This document shows positions 7,469-17,205 of a DNA stretch of 61,697 nt, in pieces. How positions within the stretch are numbered: position 1 is the first letter of the stretch; every line of letters starts with the position of its first letter. The stretch covers positions 1 through 61,697 of the forward strand of contig JAHHHV010000011.1 in the NCBI GenBank assembly GCA_019359155.1, in the 5' to 3' direction. A program made the position numbers and the translations under genes. The DNA is from Pegethrix bostrychoides GSE-TBD4-15B (GTDB lineage: Bacteria > Cyanobacteriota > Cyanobacteriia > Elainellales > Elainellaceae). Under the pieces are notes generated by a model, which was given only the letters and a program-made list of their open reading frames with translations, had not been told where the DNA came from and made no database searches.

Positions 7469-8046
7469 TCCAGCAGCTCCACCAGATTTGGTACGAGCTG
7501 CTGAAAGGCGCGTCCGCGATGGCTGACTTGGTTTTTGAGTTCTACCGACATTTCGGCAAAGCTGCTCTGATAGTCGGGCAGATAAAAAATCGGGTCGTAG
7601 CCAAAGCCACCTGCGCCGCTGGGAGACTCCAGGATTTCGCCGGGGCAGATGCCTGCGGTTTGGAGGGCGATTGAGCCGTCGGGTCGGGCGACAGCCAGGG
7701 CGCAGGTAAAGTGAGCCTTGCGATTGGCGCTGCCCTTCAGCTCACTCAACACCCGGTCAATGCAGGCTTGAGGGGTGGCGGCATAGCGGGCTGAGTAGAT
7801 GCCGGGTGCACCGTCGAGTGCGTCAATGCAGAGTCCTGAGTCGTCGGCAATCGCCCATTCGCTGAGTGCTGCCGCCACCTGAGCCGCTTTGAGACAGGCG
7901 TTTTCTAAAAAAGTACTGCCCGTTTCTGCGATTTCTAGCTCCTGCGGCTTCAGCTGAAGCCGCCAGTCGGGCAGCCTCGAGGCCAGATAGGGCTGAATCT
8001 CCAGAATTTTGCCAGGGTTGCTGGTGGCGACAATCAAATTTGGCAT
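7456..8046 (-). CDS. rdgB: RdgB/HAM1 XTP/dITP pyrophosphatase
   Basis: 196 residues from ATG 8046. The frame opens further upstream to 8073, but that would overlap the preceding stop, while MPNLIVATSNPGK is the normal family beginning. Family motifs are the substrate loop TSNPGK, the metal-binding DDSGLCIDALDGAPGIYSAR, GFGYDPIF and the C-terminal SHRGRAF. It hydrolyses deaminated purine triphosphates (XTP, dITP, ITP) to keep them out of DNA and RNA. It starts 16 bp after the phosphohexomutase stop, so the two probably share a transcript. Its last residues (ERSP) come from the terminator repeat. Confidence 0.93.
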   Translation of the reverse strand: MPNLIVATSNPGKILEIQPYLASRLPDWRLQLKPQELEIAETGSTFLENACLKAAQVAAALSEWAIADDSGLCIDALDGAPGIYSARYAATPQACIDRVLSELKGSANRKAHFTCALAVARPDGSIALQTAGICPGEILESPSGAGGFGYDPIFYLPDYQSSFAEMSVELKNQVSHRGRAFQQLVPNLVELLERSP

Positions 8047-8062
8047 GTTTTCTAGATTAACC

Positions 8063-9523
8063 CTAAATCGCACTCGCCCAGTCTTTCGCCCAGAGCAGAT
8101 TTTGCTGCACCCGCTCGGCAGTTAGCGCCTCAGAGTAGAGCCGCAGCACAGGTTCGGTGCCGCTGAAGCGAATCAGCAGCCAGCTCTGGTCAGCTAATTG
8201 AAACTTGTAGCCGTCAATGGCGAGGCAGTCGGTGACGGGCTGTCCGGCAATTTCGGTCGGCGGCTGAGTCTGGAGCTGTTGCAGCAGGCGGCCTCGCACC
8301 TCCATGCTGGCCAGCGGCAGGTCGATACGGTCATAGGTGGAATGATAGTCGGCTTTGGCTTGCAGGTCGGCGTAGAGCTGGCTGAGGTCTTTGCCCGATG
8401 CAACCACGGCCTCCAGCACATAGAGCGCCGAGAGCAGCGCGTCGCGTTCGGGAATATGGTGGCCATAGCCAATGCCGCCCGACTCTTCGCCGCCCAAAAG
8501 CACCTGCGCCTCCAGCATCCGGTCGGCAATATATTTGTAGCCAATTGGGGTTTGATGAATCGGCAGATCGTAAAGCGCTGCCACTTTCGGAATTAAGTTA
8601 GAGCCGCTGATCGTTTTGATCACCTCGCCGCCATAGCCGCGATTCACGGCCAAATGCTGGATCAGAATCGGGATCAGCACCTGCGAGCTGAGAAAATTGC
8701 CCGCGCCGTCCGCCGCCGCTACCCGGTCGCTGTCGCCATCAAACACCAGCCCTGTCACCAATCGCTCAGCCCGCGGCTCAGCCTGAATTGCCGCAAATAA
8801 CTTGCCCAAGTAGCGCGGCAGCGGCTCCGGCGCACCCCCTTCAAACAGCGGGTCACGGTCGCTGCTCAGCTCAACTAGCCCTGTACCCAGCTCGCCCAGA
8901 ATCCGGGAGAATCCCGTCGCGGCGGCTCCATGCATCACATCGACAAACACCTTCAGCTTGCCGTCCCGGATGGCGCTTTGGATCGCGGCAATATCGACTT
9001 TGGTTCGCAGCACGTCGCAGTAGCTCTGCCAGGGATCGAAGCTTTGGATGGTTCCAGGCTGGCCCTGAACCCCCTCGCCCGCTTGCAACATCGCCTCAAT
9101 TTTTTGGGTGACTTCCGGCGGCACCGATCCGCCAAAGCCGCCCTTCACCTTCAAGCCCGAATAGATGCCCGGATTGTGGCTGGCCGTGATCACAATTGCG
9201 CCCAGCGCGTTCTGCTGCTTGGCTGCCCAGCTAAAGGCCGGAGTTGGCGCATAGCCCTCTGAGAGCAGCACCTCAAACCCAGCGGCGCTAATCGACTCGG
9301 CGGCAGCTTGGGCAAATTCTGCGGCCAAAAAGCGGCGGTCGTAGCCGACAATCACGGTTCGGTTCGATCCGCCGTAGGTCTGAGCCAACGCCTGCGCGGC
9401 TAAGGGCGCAACCTGCATCACCCGCTCAAACGTAAAGTCGGCGGCAATCACGCCCCGCCAACCGTCTGTACCAAACGCAATCGGCTTTGCGACCAGAGAG
9501 GCCGGAGAAATCTGAGCTGCCAT
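8063..9523 (-). CDS. Phosphoglucomutase/phosphomannomutase family enzyme
   Basis: 486 residues with all four alpha-D-phosphohexomutase signatures: the phospho-serine loop TASHNP (S115), the metal site DGDSDR, the sugar-binding GGEESGGIGYG and the phosphate-binding RFSGTEPVLRLY. It interconverts hexose 1- and 6-phosphates for glycogen, cell-wall or exopolysaccharide precursors. Length and a GTDGWRG N-terminus match the shorter cyanobacterial PGM/PMM group rather than the ~550-residue Pgm. Whether glucose or mannose is preferred is not decidable. It precedes rdgB. Confidence 0.9.
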   Translation of the reverse strand: MAAQISPASLVAKPIAFGTDGWRGVIAADFTFERVMQVAPLAAQALAQTYGGSNRTVIVGYDRRFLAAEFAQAAAESISAAGFEVLLSEGYAPTPAFSWAAKQQNALGAIVITASHNPGIYSGLKVKGGFGGSVPPEVTQKIEAMLQAGEGVQGQPGTIQSFDPWQSYCDVLRTKVDIAAIQSAIRDGKLKVFVDVMHGAAATGFSRILGELGTGLVELSSDRDPLFEGGAPEPLPRYLGKLFAAIQAEPRAERLVTGLVFDGDSDRVAAADGAGNFLSSQVLIPILIQHLAVNRGYGGEVIKTISGSNLIPKVAALYDLPIHQTPIGYKYIADRMLEAQVLLGGEESGGIGYGHHIPERDALLSALYVLEAVVASGKDLSQLYADLQAKADYHSTYDRIDLPLASMEVRGRLLQQLQTQPPTEIAGQPVTDCLAIDGYKFQLADQSWLLIRFSGTEPVLRLYSEALTAERVQQNLLWAKDWASAI

Positions 9524-9644
9524 AAGCTGACCTTCCAGGGGTAAATTTGAAAGCTTTGCTGAAAATAACCTGACGCTGGTTTGAGTTTAGCCTGGGTTTG
9601 ACCTCCAGCGTTCTAGGAATCTTTACAGCTGTGGCCAGCCCAGA

Positions 9645-11354
9645 TCAGAGGAATTGTGTAGCTGATTCTGTTTCTGTAGAAAACGCTGCTGAATTGGCTT
9701 CTCGTGACGGATCGATGGCATAAACCCGATCGCGCCCCAATCGCTTCGCTTCATAAAGCGCTCTGTCGGCATGTTGCAGCACGTCCCAGGCCGTGCGGTC
9801 GGTGGTCAGGTCGCGCTGTGCTAATCCAAAACTGGCTGTTACGTCCAGACTACCTGCTGGAGTCAAAACCGGCGTGGAGCGCACCGCCTGCCGCAGTCGT
9901 TCGGCCACGTCTAGCGCCAGCGCCAGCGGCGTATCGGTCAAAATTACCGCAAACTCCTCGCCGCCGTAGCGATAGGCCGAGGTGCCGCGCCGCAGCTGTC
10001 CTTGCAGCCGCTTGGCCACAGCTTGCAGCACCTGATCACCCACTGGATGGCCATGAGCATCGTTGATCGGCTTAAAGTAGTCAATATCGCAGACAATCAC
10101 GCAAAAAATCGGGCTAACTGTCCAGATGGCGCTGAGACTAAGCTGTTCTAGCTCCTGCTCTAGCGACCGGCGATTTAGAAGCTGAGTGAGCGGGTCGCGC
10201 AGGCTGGCGCGCTGGGTGCTACTCTGCACTCGCAGCTCCTCCTGCTTTTGCCAGAGCCGCTGGTAATGCTGGACGTTGGTCAACGCCAGCGCCGCTTGGT
10301 CGGCCACCTGCCGTACAGTTTGCAGCTCGTCAATTAGATAAGAGCGCGGGTATCGGTAGGAGAGCAGCGCGATGCCGCCAAAAAACTCGCCTTGGACAAA
10401 CAGCGGCAGCACCAAAACCGACTGGGCGCCCATATCTTGCAGCCAAACTTGCAGCGGATCGGGCGTTGGCTCCTGCAATCCCAGCTGCAAATAGCTCGCG
10501 CCGCCCTGCATAAACATCTCAATGACGTTTTGCCAGTAAGACTGCCGGATCTGGCGCGGTTCTAAGGCTGGCAGCTCACAGTCCGGCGCATCCCAAACCG
10601 CCAGCGCCACCGCCGGATTGAGCCGCAGGTCAATCAGCAGCGAGCGGTCGCAGTCAAGGCCATTTCCGAGTTCGGCCATAATCTGGCTGACGATTTCATC
10701 TGGGCTGAGGGTGGAGTTGAGTAGATGCGCCACCCGACCCAGCAGAGCCACCTGCTGCCGAGACTGCTCAAGCCGCTGCCGCCAGTAGAGCGCGCTATAG
10801 GCCAGCCCTAGCTGCGAACCTAGCACCTCCAGCGACTCAATGTCCGCCTCTGTCCAGCCCCGGAAGCTGCCTGCGCTGGCCTGTTCGGCGGTGCTGACGA
10901 GATCTGCCGGACGCACTAACTGCACCACAAATTGCAGCGAATTGGCCGCTCTGTCTCTGGGAAGCGCTGAGCCAAAATAGCTGCCTCGGCTGGTAACGGG
11001 CAGAATCAGATCGCCAGTTTTGAGCTGGAGCAGTCGCGGCGCATTTTGTTGATCAAACAGCCAGGTGGGCAGCGAGCGAGGCCGAAACTGCTGGATAGCC
11101 ACCGTTGTACTCTCGACCGGCGGCGGCGGGTAAGCAAAGCCCAGGCTCACCGCGTAGCGATTGGCGGTTTCGGGCGTGGTAAAGACCCGCAGCGCGTCGG
11201 CTACGCCCCATTCCAGCCCCGACCAGAGCAGGCATTCGGCCTGGTAGAGCTGCGTGATTTGCTCAACCACCTGCTGCAACAGCGCATCCAACGAGTCGAG
11301 ATTGAGAACCGCCGTCTTGATCAGCGGATATAGATGCTTCCAGCTGGGTGTCAT
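9645..11354 (-). CDS. GAF-domain diguanylate cyclase
   Basis: 569 residues from ATG 11354, which has an AGGA ribosome site. A TTG at 11432 would add 26 residues with a duplicated LEPN motif. Two GAF-like sensory regions (~35-190 and ~205-375) lead through a short helix to a GGDEF domain beginning DPLTQLLNRRSLEQEL. Its active site is GGEEF (in YRYGGEEFAVIL), a competent variant. It should make cyclic-di-GMP from GTP. No RxxD inhibitory site or EAL domain is evident. GAF ligand or chromophore is unknown; no bilin cysteine motif was obvious. Confidence 0.9.
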   Translation of the reverse strand: MTPSWKHLYPLIKTAVLNLDSLDALLQQVVEQITQLYQAECLLWSGLEWGVADALRVFTTPETANRYAVSLGFAYPPPPVESTTVAIQQFRPRSLPTWLFDQQNAPRLLQLKTGDLILPVTSRGSYFGSALPRDRAANSLQFVVQLVRPADLVSTAEQASAGSFRGWTEADIESLEVLGSQLGLAYSALYWRQRLEQSRQQVALLGRVAHLLNSTLSPDEIVSQIMAELGNGLDCDRSLLIDLRLNPAVALAVWDAPDCELPALEPRQIRQSYWQNVIEMFMQGGASYLQLGLQEPTPDPLQVWLQDMGAQSVLVLPLFVQGEFFGGIALLSYRYPRSYLIDELQTVRQVADQAALALTNVQHYQRLWQKQEELRVQSSTQRASLRDPLTQLLNRRSLEQELEQLSLSAIWTVSPIFCVIVCDIDYFKPINDAHGHPVGDQVLQAVAKRLQGQLRRGTSAYRYGGEEFAVILTDTPLALALDVAERLRQAVRSTPVLTPAGSLDVTASFGLAQRDLTTDRTAWDVLQHADRALYEAKRLGRDRVYAIDPSREANSAAFSTETESATQFL

Positions 11355-11435
11355 CAGAATTGTCCTGGGCTGTGAAGTTGTAGATGCAGGCTTAGAATGC
11401 CCCAAATTTGGCTCTAGATTTGGCTCAAGCAAAGC

Positions 11436-12206
11436 CTAAAGACCATGCTCAACCCAGGTAGGGATATAGATCCAGGCTTTGTTTAGCTCAGCGTCAAGCT
11501 GTCGGTAATCTGGCTCTTTTTGGCCGACTAGTCCCCAAAACCGCTGCGAATGGTTGAGGTGAATTGTATGGCACAGCTCGTGAATCAGCACATAGCGCAC
11601 CAGATGCGGTGGCAGGAACAGCAGCTTGTAGTTGAGGCTGATATTGTGGCGCGACGAGCAGCTCGCCCAGAGAGTTTTCTGGCCGCGAATCGAGGCTTCA
11701 GCAAAGGGCAGCGAGATTTCCTGGCTAGTTTGCCGCAGCCAGGGAATCAGATGGAGTTCGGCCTTGCGCTTCAGCCATTGCTCCAAAATGCGCTGGCAGA
11801 GCAGCGGCTGGTCGGTTGCGCCGCGCAGGATCAGCTGGTGAGCTGATTTGGCTGATTTCGCTAACTTGGTGCTGGTGGTGATGTAGCTGGCGGTGGTCGG
11901 CTCATAGCGCAGCTCCCACACTTCAGGCAGAGCTTGCAGGCTGAGGCTGGCAGGCAGTGGTTCAGTGGCGCTAACCGGAGCGGCCTGCCGTTCAGCCACA
12001 ATTCGCTGCGTGGTTTTAGCGATCCAGTCCTGACGTTTTTTGATGATTTCTGGAATCTGGCGGCGGTCAAAGCCTGTGGGGATCACGACTTCCACCTCGC
12101 CTAGATGCGAGACCCGGATGCTGACATGCTTGGCGCGAGCGCTTTCCCGAACGCGATAGGGCTTTGCCGCCGTAGAGGTCTTCGAGGTAACTTTTGCCCT
12201 AGCCAT
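11436..12206 (-). CDS. YgjP-type (DUF45) zinc metallopeptidase-like protein
   Basis: 256 residues. The C-terminal third has the gluzincin-like motif YVLIHELCHTIHLNHSQRFW, i.e. HELCH plus a third His downstream, as in the SprT/YgjP group. The basic N-terminus contains 'SARAKHVSIRVSHLGEVEVV', typical of this family. It often neighbours restriction systems in other bacteria, but none is here. It ends 81 bp before the preferred start of the downstream cyclase gene on the same strand, so they may be co-transcribed. Substrate unknown. Confidence 0.85.
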   Translation of the reverse strand: MARAKVTSKTSTAAKPYRVRESARAKHVSIRVSHLGEVEVVIPTGFDRRQIPEIIKKRQDWIAKTTQRIVAERQAAPVSATEPLPASLSLQALPEVWELRYEPTTASYITTSTKLAKSAKSAHQLILRGATDQPLLCQRILEQWLKRKAELHLIPWLRQTSQEISLPFAEASIRGQKTLWASCSSRHNISLNYKLLFLPPHLVRYVLIHELCHTIHLNHSQRFWGLVGQKEPDYRQLDAELNKAWIYIPTWVEHGL

Positions 12207-12232
12207 CGTAATTGCTGCTGTGGTGAAGCTGG

Positions 12233-12265
12233 TGAGTTGGAAATGAGTTGGAAGTGAGTTGGAGG
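12233..12265. repeat. 11-bp tandem repeat, three copies
   Basis: Three copies of a TGAGTTGGAAA-like unit lie between the YgjP and Nudix genes, close to the Nudix stop codon. Confidence 0.75.
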
Positions 12266-12269
12266 TGGT

Positions 12270-12737
12270 TTAAGGCCAGTTCGTGAGCTGATCTGGATGC
12301 TGTTGACAGAAATCGAGCAGCATTTGGCGGTGCGGTGTTGCCAGCAGCCGAGGCTCACCCAAGCGATCAGATCGCAGACTGCCCTGGCGCACTGCTTCTA
12401 TTGTACAGAGCTTTAGATCCTGACCCTCGTTGAGCTGGAGCGTTTCGATCCCGACTGTCAGCGGCGCATAAAACACATGCCGGATGATATTGCGGCTCTG
12501 GTAAGTGCCAAAGAGCTGAACTTGAGATGGGCTGTAGCCAATTTCTTCTTGCAGTTCGCGCTGCATCGCCTCAGCGGGCTGCTCTCCGGGTTCGAGATGT
12601 CCGCCGAAAAACGCCCAGCAGCCCGGATGATAGATCTGCGGGTTGTCGTCCCGGAGTTGCAGCAAGAACTGGCCATTTTGGTAGAGAATTGCGATGGCCA
12701 CGGCGCGTTGGGGAGTCTCAGTCATCAGCTCACTCAT
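12270..12737 (-). CDS. Nudix hydrolase
   Basis: 155 residues with an intact Nudix box (GX5EX7REUXEEXGU; here GGHLEPGEQPAEAMQREL then QEEIG, ~residues 44-66). It hydrolyses a nucleoside diphosphate linked to another moiety; the substrate cannot be inferred. Its start codon overlaps the stop of the upstream lipoprotein gene by four bases (ATGA), implying translational coupling. Confidence 0.88.
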   Translation of the reverse strand: MSELMTETPQRAVAIAILYQNGQFLLQLRDDNPQIYHPGCWAFFGGHLEPGEQPAEAMQRELQEEIGYSPSQVQLFGTYQSRNIIRHVFYAPLTVGIETLQLNEGQDLKLCTIEAVRQGSLRSDRLGEPRLLATPHRQMLLDFCQQHPDQLTNWP

Positions 12738-13135
12738 GGGGATGGCTCCAGCTTTAGCTCTTCAACCTGCTGCTCTTCAACCTGTTGCTCTTCAATATAA
12801 ACTTCGCCCAGATCCTGCCCGGAGACTTCGATGGCTTCATAGCGCACCCGTCCCCGAATTAAAACCTGCTGGCCTGTCGTGACCTGACGGCTAGAACTCA
12901 GCACCCAGATTTTGCCAGTGGCATCTTGCAGCTCGTAGACCTGCCCTTTGAGCAGCGGCGCGAGACTGCCAACCTGTCCGCGCAGCTTCACGGTTTCGGT
13001 CAGCCAGTTGCGCTGAGGCTGCTGCTGGACGCTTTTCACCGTCACGAGGGAGCTGCAAGCTGTCAGACCTGTGAGGCTCAGCAAACTCAGCCCGCCCAAC
13101 AGCGCCAAGCGGCAAATTAAGATCGGCGACCTCAT
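12734..13135 (-). CDS. Small OB-fold-like lipoprotein
   Basis: 133 residues. The signal peptide ends in the lipobox LTAC (Cys 26-27 region), giving a lipid-anchored exported protein. The mature part (TVKLRGQVGSLAPLL, QVYELQDATGKIWVLS, GQQVLIRGRVRYE) has the strand pattern of a small OB fold like bacterial YgiW/BOF or tOB proteins. The tail contains duplicated EEQQV units from a 15-bp tandem repeat. It overlaps the Nudix start. Function unknown. Confidence 0.7.
   Translation of the reverse strand: MRSPILICRLALLGGLSLLSLTGLTACSSLVTVKSVQQQPQRNWLTETVKLRGQVGSLAPLLKGQVYELQDATGKIWVLSSSRQVTTGQQVLIRGRVRYEAIEVSGQDLGEVYIEEQQVEEQQVEELKLEPSP
12758..12800. repeat. 15-bp tandem repeat in the lipoprotein C-terminus
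   Basis: CTCTTCAACCTGCTG and CTCTTCAACCTGTTG, then a partial third copy, encode repeated QQVEE on the minus strand, six to twelve residues before the stop codon. Confidence 0.85.
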
Positions 13136-13273
13136 GGTTAGCTCAATTATTTGTTACATTTCTCTCGCTTGCTGCATTCTCTCTCAATCTGGCACGTTAA
13201 AATCTGTCGGGTTAAATAGAGGCCTGAATCTGAGAAACTAGATCTAGAGTCACAGAGCGCATTAATTCCCCGG

Positions 13274-14149
13274 ATGAGCAATTTACTTGATGGCAAAGGA
13301 CTCGCCACCCGCATGCAAGCCGAACTGGCCCAGCAGGTGCAGACGCTTCAGGCCACTGGCCGTCCGCCCGGACTAGCCGTGCTGATGGTGGGCGATAACC
13401 CAGCCAGTGCCGCCTATGTCCGCAACAAAGAGCAGGCTTGCAGCAAGGTCGGCATTGCCTCATTGGGGCAGCACTTTCCGAGCGATGCCACCCAGACTCA
13501 GCTCGCTCAGGCTATCGACGCGCTCAACCAGGACGACCGCGTGGACGGAATTCTGGTGCAGCTGCCGCTGCCTGAGCATCTCGATGCGGTGACGCTGCTG
13601 AATCAAATCGATCCCGACAAAGATGCCGACGGCCTGCACCCGATGAATTTGGGGCGCTTAGTGCGGGGCGAAGCAGGGCTGCGAAGCTGTACGCCTGCCG
13701 GGGTCATGCGGCTGCTAGAAGAATACAAAATAGAGCTAAAGGGCAAACAGGCCGTCGTGTTAGGACGTAGCATTCTGGTGGGCAAGCCGATAGCGCTGAT
13801 GCTGCTGGAGCAAGACGCGACGGTGATCATGGCACATTCGCGCAGCCAGGATTTGCCCGCCCTCACCCGCAGCGCCGATATTTTGGTGGTGGCGGTCGGG
13901 CGACCCAACCTAATCACCGCCGAGATGGTGAAGCCGGGAGCAGTAGTGGTAGATGTGGGGATTAATCGCGTCGTTAACCCGGCTACGGGCAAAGGTAAGC
14001 TGGTGGGAGACGTGGAGTTTGAAACCGTGCAGCAGGTGGCCGACTGGATTACGCCCGTTCCGGGGGGAATTGGGCCCATGACTGTGACCATGCTGTTGCA
14101 CAATACAGTATGGAGTTACCGTCAACGGGTGGAGAGGATGAGACGATGA
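13274..14149 (+). CDS. folD: Methylenetetrahydrofolate dehydrogenase / cyclohydrolase
   Basis: 291 residues. Both activities interconvert 5,10-methylene- and 10-formyl-tetrahydrofolate with NADP. Visible motifs are the catalytic Y-x3-K ([14 protein letters not shown]), [13 protein letters not shown], the NADP loop [11 protein letters not shown] and the C-terminal PGGIGPMT. The stop codon overlaps the downstream crtE start by four bases (ATGA). The formyl-folate product feeds fmt elsewhere in this window, but that is a general pathway link. Confidence 0.96.
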   Translation: MSNLLDGKGLATRMQAELAQQVQTLQATGRPPGLAVLMVGDNPASAAYVRNKEQACSKVGIASLGQHFPSDATQTQLAQAIDALNQDDRVDGILVQLPLPEHLDAVTLLNQIDPDKDADGLHPMNLGRLVRGEAGLRSCTPAGVMRLLEEYKIELKGKQAVVLGRSILVGKPIALMLLEQDATVIMAHSRSQDLPALTRSADILVVAVGRPNLITAEMVKPGAVVVDVGINRVVNPATGKGKLVGDVEFETVQQVADWITPVPGGIGPMTVTMLLHNTVWSYRQRVERMRR

Positions 14150-15105
14150 CTAGCTCAGTGAGCCGCACAGCCAGCGTTCAGGACGCGACACAGACTGCAA
14201 CACAGACTGCCGAAACAAAAGCTTTTGACTTGAAAGACTACCTGAAGCAGCAGCAGGCGTTGGTTGAAGCGGCGTTGGATCGCTCAATCACGACGGTCTA
14301 CCCCGAAAAAATTTATGAGTCAATGCGCTACTCGCTGATGGCGGGCGGCAAGCGACTGCGGCCAATACTGTGCTTGGCAACCTGCGAGCTGTCGGGCGGC
14401 AGCTTAGAAATGGCCATGCCTACGGCCTGCGCCCTAGAAATGATCCACACCATGTCGCTGATCCACGATGACCTGCCCGCAATGGACAACGACGACTACC
14501 GACGCGGCAAGCTGACCAACCACAAGGTTTACGGCGATGACGTGGCAATTTTGGCAGGCGATGGGCTACTGGCCTACGCCTTTGAATATGTGGCGACCCA
14601 GACTCAGCAAGTGCCGCCAGAGCGACTGCTGCGGGTGGTCGCCAAGCTGGGGCGAGCGGTGGGCGCAGCGGGATTGGTGGGCGGGCAGGTGGTGGATTTG
14701 GCCTGCGAGGGACAGCCCGATGTCAGCTTGGAAACGCTCAACTTCATTCACCGTCACAAAACTGGGGCGCTGCTGGAGGCCTCGGTGCTCTGCGGGGCAA
14801 TCTTGGCTGGAGCCAATGAAGCCGATCAGCTGCGGCTAGCGCGCTACGCTCAGCTGATCGGGCTGGCTTTCCAAATCGTTGACGACGTGCTGGATATTAC
14901 TGCCACCCAGGAAGAGCTGGGCAAAACTGCGGGCAAAGACCTTCAGGCGCAAAAAGTTACCTATCCCAGCCTCTGGGGGGTCGAAGAATCGCGGCGGCAG
15001 GCCAATCAGCTGATCGCCGAAGCTAAAGCCGAACTCGCCCCCTTTGGCCAACTCGCGCAGCCGCTGATGGCAATTGCCGACTACATCACTGCCCGCAAGC
15101 ATTAG
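14146..15105 (+). CDS. crtE: Geranylgeranyl diphosphate synthase
   Basis: 319 residues from ATG 14146, which overlaps the folD stop (ATGA) behind a GGAGAGG ribosome site. The frame could open at 14110 inside folD. It is a trans-prenyltransferase with first aspartate motif DDLPAMDND and second DDVLD. It condenses IPP with allylic diphosphates to make C20-PP for carotenoids, the chlorophyll phytyl tail and quinones. A Q/T-rich N-terminal ~35 residues precedes the conserved [12 protein letters not shown] region. In cyanobacteria crtE commonly follows folD, which supports the call. Confidence 0.95.
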   Translation: MTSSVSRTASVQDATQTATQTAETKAFDLKDYLKQQQALVEAALDRSITTVYPEKIYESMRYSLMAGGKRLRPILCLATCELSGGSLEMAMPTACALEMIHTMSLIHDDLPAMDNDDYRRGKLTNHKVYGDDVAILAGDGLLAYAFEYVATQTQQVPPERLLRVVAKLGRAVGAAGLVGGQVVDLACEGQPDVSLETLNFIHRHKTGALLEASVLCGAILAGANEADQLRLARYAQLIGLAFQIVDDVLDITATQEELGKTAGKDLQAQKVTYPSLWGVEESRRQANQLIAEAKAELAPFGQLAQPLMAIADYITARKH

Positions 15106-15219
15106 TGAGAACCCGTCGTTTGCAATTGCGGGTCAATCAAGGCACAATCAGTCTGCCGGAGCGCTTAGCGCTTGCTCATGTACTCACTCACTGTCGTCTC
15201 CCCAGCTTCCCTCCAAACT

Positions 15220-15675
15220 ATGCAGGACATCCCCGCCATCTTCGACAACCACGTTTTGATCATTTCCCTCGTGGCCTGTCTGGTCGCGCAGGTGCTGAAG
15301 CTGCTGATTGAATTGGTACGGCATGGCAAGGTAACATTTCGGACGCTGGTGGGCACAGGCGGGATGCCCAGCGCTCACTCGGCCTTTGTGACCGCGTTGG
15401 CGGCTGGAATTGGCCAAACCATCGGCTGGGAGAGCGGCGAGTTTGCGCTGGCCTTTGTGTTTGCAATTATCGTCATGTATGACGCGGCAGGAGTGCGGCA
15501 GGCGGCAGGCAAGCAGGCGCGGATTTTGAATCAAATTGTGGACGAGTTCTTCCACGAACATGCCACGCTCAACGAAGATCGGCTGAAGGAGCTATTGGGG
15601 CATACGCCCTTTCAGGTATTTGCGGGTTCGGCGCTGGGGGTGGCAGTTTCCTGGATTGCTGCGCCTGCTTACTGA
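15220..15675 (+). CDS. DUF212 / divergent PAP2-family membrane protein
   Basis: 151 residues from ATG 15220; the frame opens at 15172. Three or four membrane segments are separated by the family motif GTGGMPSAHSAFVTAL and DAAGVRQAAGKQA. It belongs to the divergent PAP2 group related to acid phosphatase/haloperoxidases. SAHS keeps a histidine but the full C1-C3 phosphatase triad is not evident. It follows crtE, a position often seen in cyanobacteria, so action on a prenyl or lipid phosphate is a fair guess, unproven. Its stop codon opens a tandem repeat. Confidence 0.82.
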   Translation: MQDIPAIFDNHVLIISLVACLVAQVLKLLIELVRHGKVTFRTLVGTGGMPSAHSAFVTALAAGIGQTIGWESGEFALAFVFAIIVMYDAAGVRQAAGKQARILNQIVDEFFHEHATLNEDRLKELLGHTPFQVFAGSALGVAVSWIAAPAY

Positions 15676-15710
15676 AGCTGACTGAAGCTGACTGAGGCTG
15701 ACTGAGGCTC
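15671..15710. repeat. 10-bp tandem repeat, four copies, starting at a stop codon
   Basis: ACTGAAGCTG twice, then ACTGAGGCTG and ACTGAGGCTC. The first copy contains the DUF212 stop codon and the array fills the whole gap to the helicase start at 15715. Confidence 0.92.
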
Positions 15711-15714
15711 TCGT

Positions 15715-17205
15715 ATGGGTCGAACACCTACGCTGAAATTTGATCGCGGCACGCTGATTCTGCATCCGCCGCCCAGGGGCAAAGCCTGGGTCGATTTTGC
15801 CACTTGGGATGACAGAATTGAGCGGTTTCGAGTCCCGGCGCTGCAATACCGGGCGCTGATTGCGGCACTGCGGCAGGAGAGCGGCCAATTTCAAGACGAT
15901 GCGGCAGCCTTCACAGCGGTTGATCTCAGCGGTGATTTGGCACATCAGCCCTATCCGCACCAGACAGAAGCTCTGCAAGCCTGGGAAGCTGCCGGAAAGC
16001 GCGGCGTGGTCGTGCTGCCGACTGCCGCAGGCAAGACCTATCTGGCACAGATGGCGATGCGGCTCGCGGCTTGCAGTACGCTCATCACTGTGCCAACGCT
16101 GGATCTAATGCACCAGTGGTATGCCAACCTGCTGGCTGCTTTCCCCAAGGCCGAAATCGGTCTACTGGGCGGCGGCTCGCGGGATCGCACGCCAATTCTG
16201 GTGGCCACCTACGACAGTGCCGCCATTCAGGCCGAGAGTCTGGGCAACCGCTACGAGCTGTTAATCTGCGATGAATGCCATCACTTGCCCAGCGACTTCA
16301 ACCGCGTCATTGCCGAATATGCGATTGCGCCCTGTCGGCTAGGGCTGACGGCTACGCCCGACCGCACCGATGGACGGCATGCAGATTTGGATAGCCTACT
16401 GGGGTCAATTATCTACCAGCGCAGTGCCGAGGATCTGGCGGGTGGGGCGCTGGCTGAGCATGAGATTATCCAGATTCGGGTCAAGCTCTCCGCCCCGGAA
16501 CGTCAGCGCTACGACCAGCTGATTGCCACCCGCGACAGCTTTTTGCGGCAGTCGAATCTCTGGCTGGGCACGCTGCAAGGCTGGCAGCGGTTCGTGCAGG
16601 CCAGCGCCCAGTCGAGTGCCGGACGCAGGGCAATGCTAGCGCACCGCGAAGCCCGCTCAATTGCGTTGGGCACAGAGGGCAAACTGACCATCCTGGCCGA
16701 GCTGCTGGCGCGACATCATCCCCAGCAAACGCTGATTTTTACCAATGACAACGCCACAGTCTACCGAATTTCGCAGGACTTTTTAATTCCGGCGATCACC
16801 CACCAAACACCCGTCAAAGAGCGCCATGCAATCCTGCAAAACTTCCGCGACGGCCAGTACAAGACGCTGGTAGCCTCGCATGTGCTCAACGAAGGCGTAG
16901 ACGTGCCTGAAGCTAGCATTGCCATCCTGCTCTCCGGCACAGGCTCGACTCGCGAATATATTCAGCGTCTGGGGCGGGTACTGCGAAAAGGCAGCTTCGG
17001 CAAGCGGGCGTTGCTCTACGAAGTCGTGGCTGAAGAAACCAGCGAAGAAGGCGTTTCGCGGCGGCGGCAGATGCGGAAACCGCTCGAAGTTTTGCCTTTG
17101 CCCTCCGCATCGCGCTATCGAGCGGCTGAGTCAGCAGCAGACTATTACGCGGATCACCCGACCGATCACCTGACCGATCAGCCGGCCGATCAGCCAGAAC
17201 CTTAG
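15715..17205 (+). CDS. XPB/Rad25-like superfamily 2 DNA helicase
   Basis: 496 residues. The helicase core has Walker A LPTAAGKTYLA, motif II DECHH, motif III LTATPDR, and motifs V/VI (LNEGVDVPEAS, QRLGRVLRKG). An N-terminal ~60-residue strand-rich domain (TLKFDRGTLILHPPP) resembles the damage-recognition domain of archaeal/bacterial XPB. A thumb-like helical insertion lies between the RecA domains. Expected role is ATP-driven DNA unwinding in repair; no nuclease partner (such as Bax1) adjoins. The C-terminal 17 residues are a 12-bp tandem repeat product. Confidence 0.88.
   Translation: MGRTPTLKFDRGTLILHPPPRGKAWVDFATWDDRIERFRVPALQYRALIAALRQESGQFQDDAAAFTAVDLSGDLAHQPYPHQTEALQAWEAAGKRGVVVLPTAAGKTYLAQMAMRLAACSTLITVPTLDLMHQWYANLLAAFPKAEIGLLGGGSRDRTPILVATYDSAAIQAESLGNRYELLICDECHHLPSDFNRVIAEYAIAPCRLGLTATPDRTDGRHADLDSLLGSIIYQRSAEDLAGGALAEHEIIQIRVKLSAPERQRYDQLIATRDSFLRQSNLWLGTLQGWQRFVQASAQSSAGRRAMLAHREARSIALGTEGKLTILAELLARHHPQQTLIFTNDNATVYRISQDFLIPAITHQTPVKERHAILQNFRDGQYKTLVASHVLNEGVDVPEASIAILLSGTGSTREYIQRLGRVLRKGSFGKRALLYEVVAEETSEEGVSRRRQMRKPLEVLPLPSASRYRAAESAADYYADHPTDHLTDQPADQPEP
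17152..17199. repeat. 12-bp tandem repeat in the helicase C-terminus, four copies
   Basis: GATCACCCGACC, GATCACCTGACC, GATCAGCCGGCC and GATCAGCCAGAA encode DHPT-DHLT-DQPA-DQPE immediately before the stop codon. Confidence 0.92.
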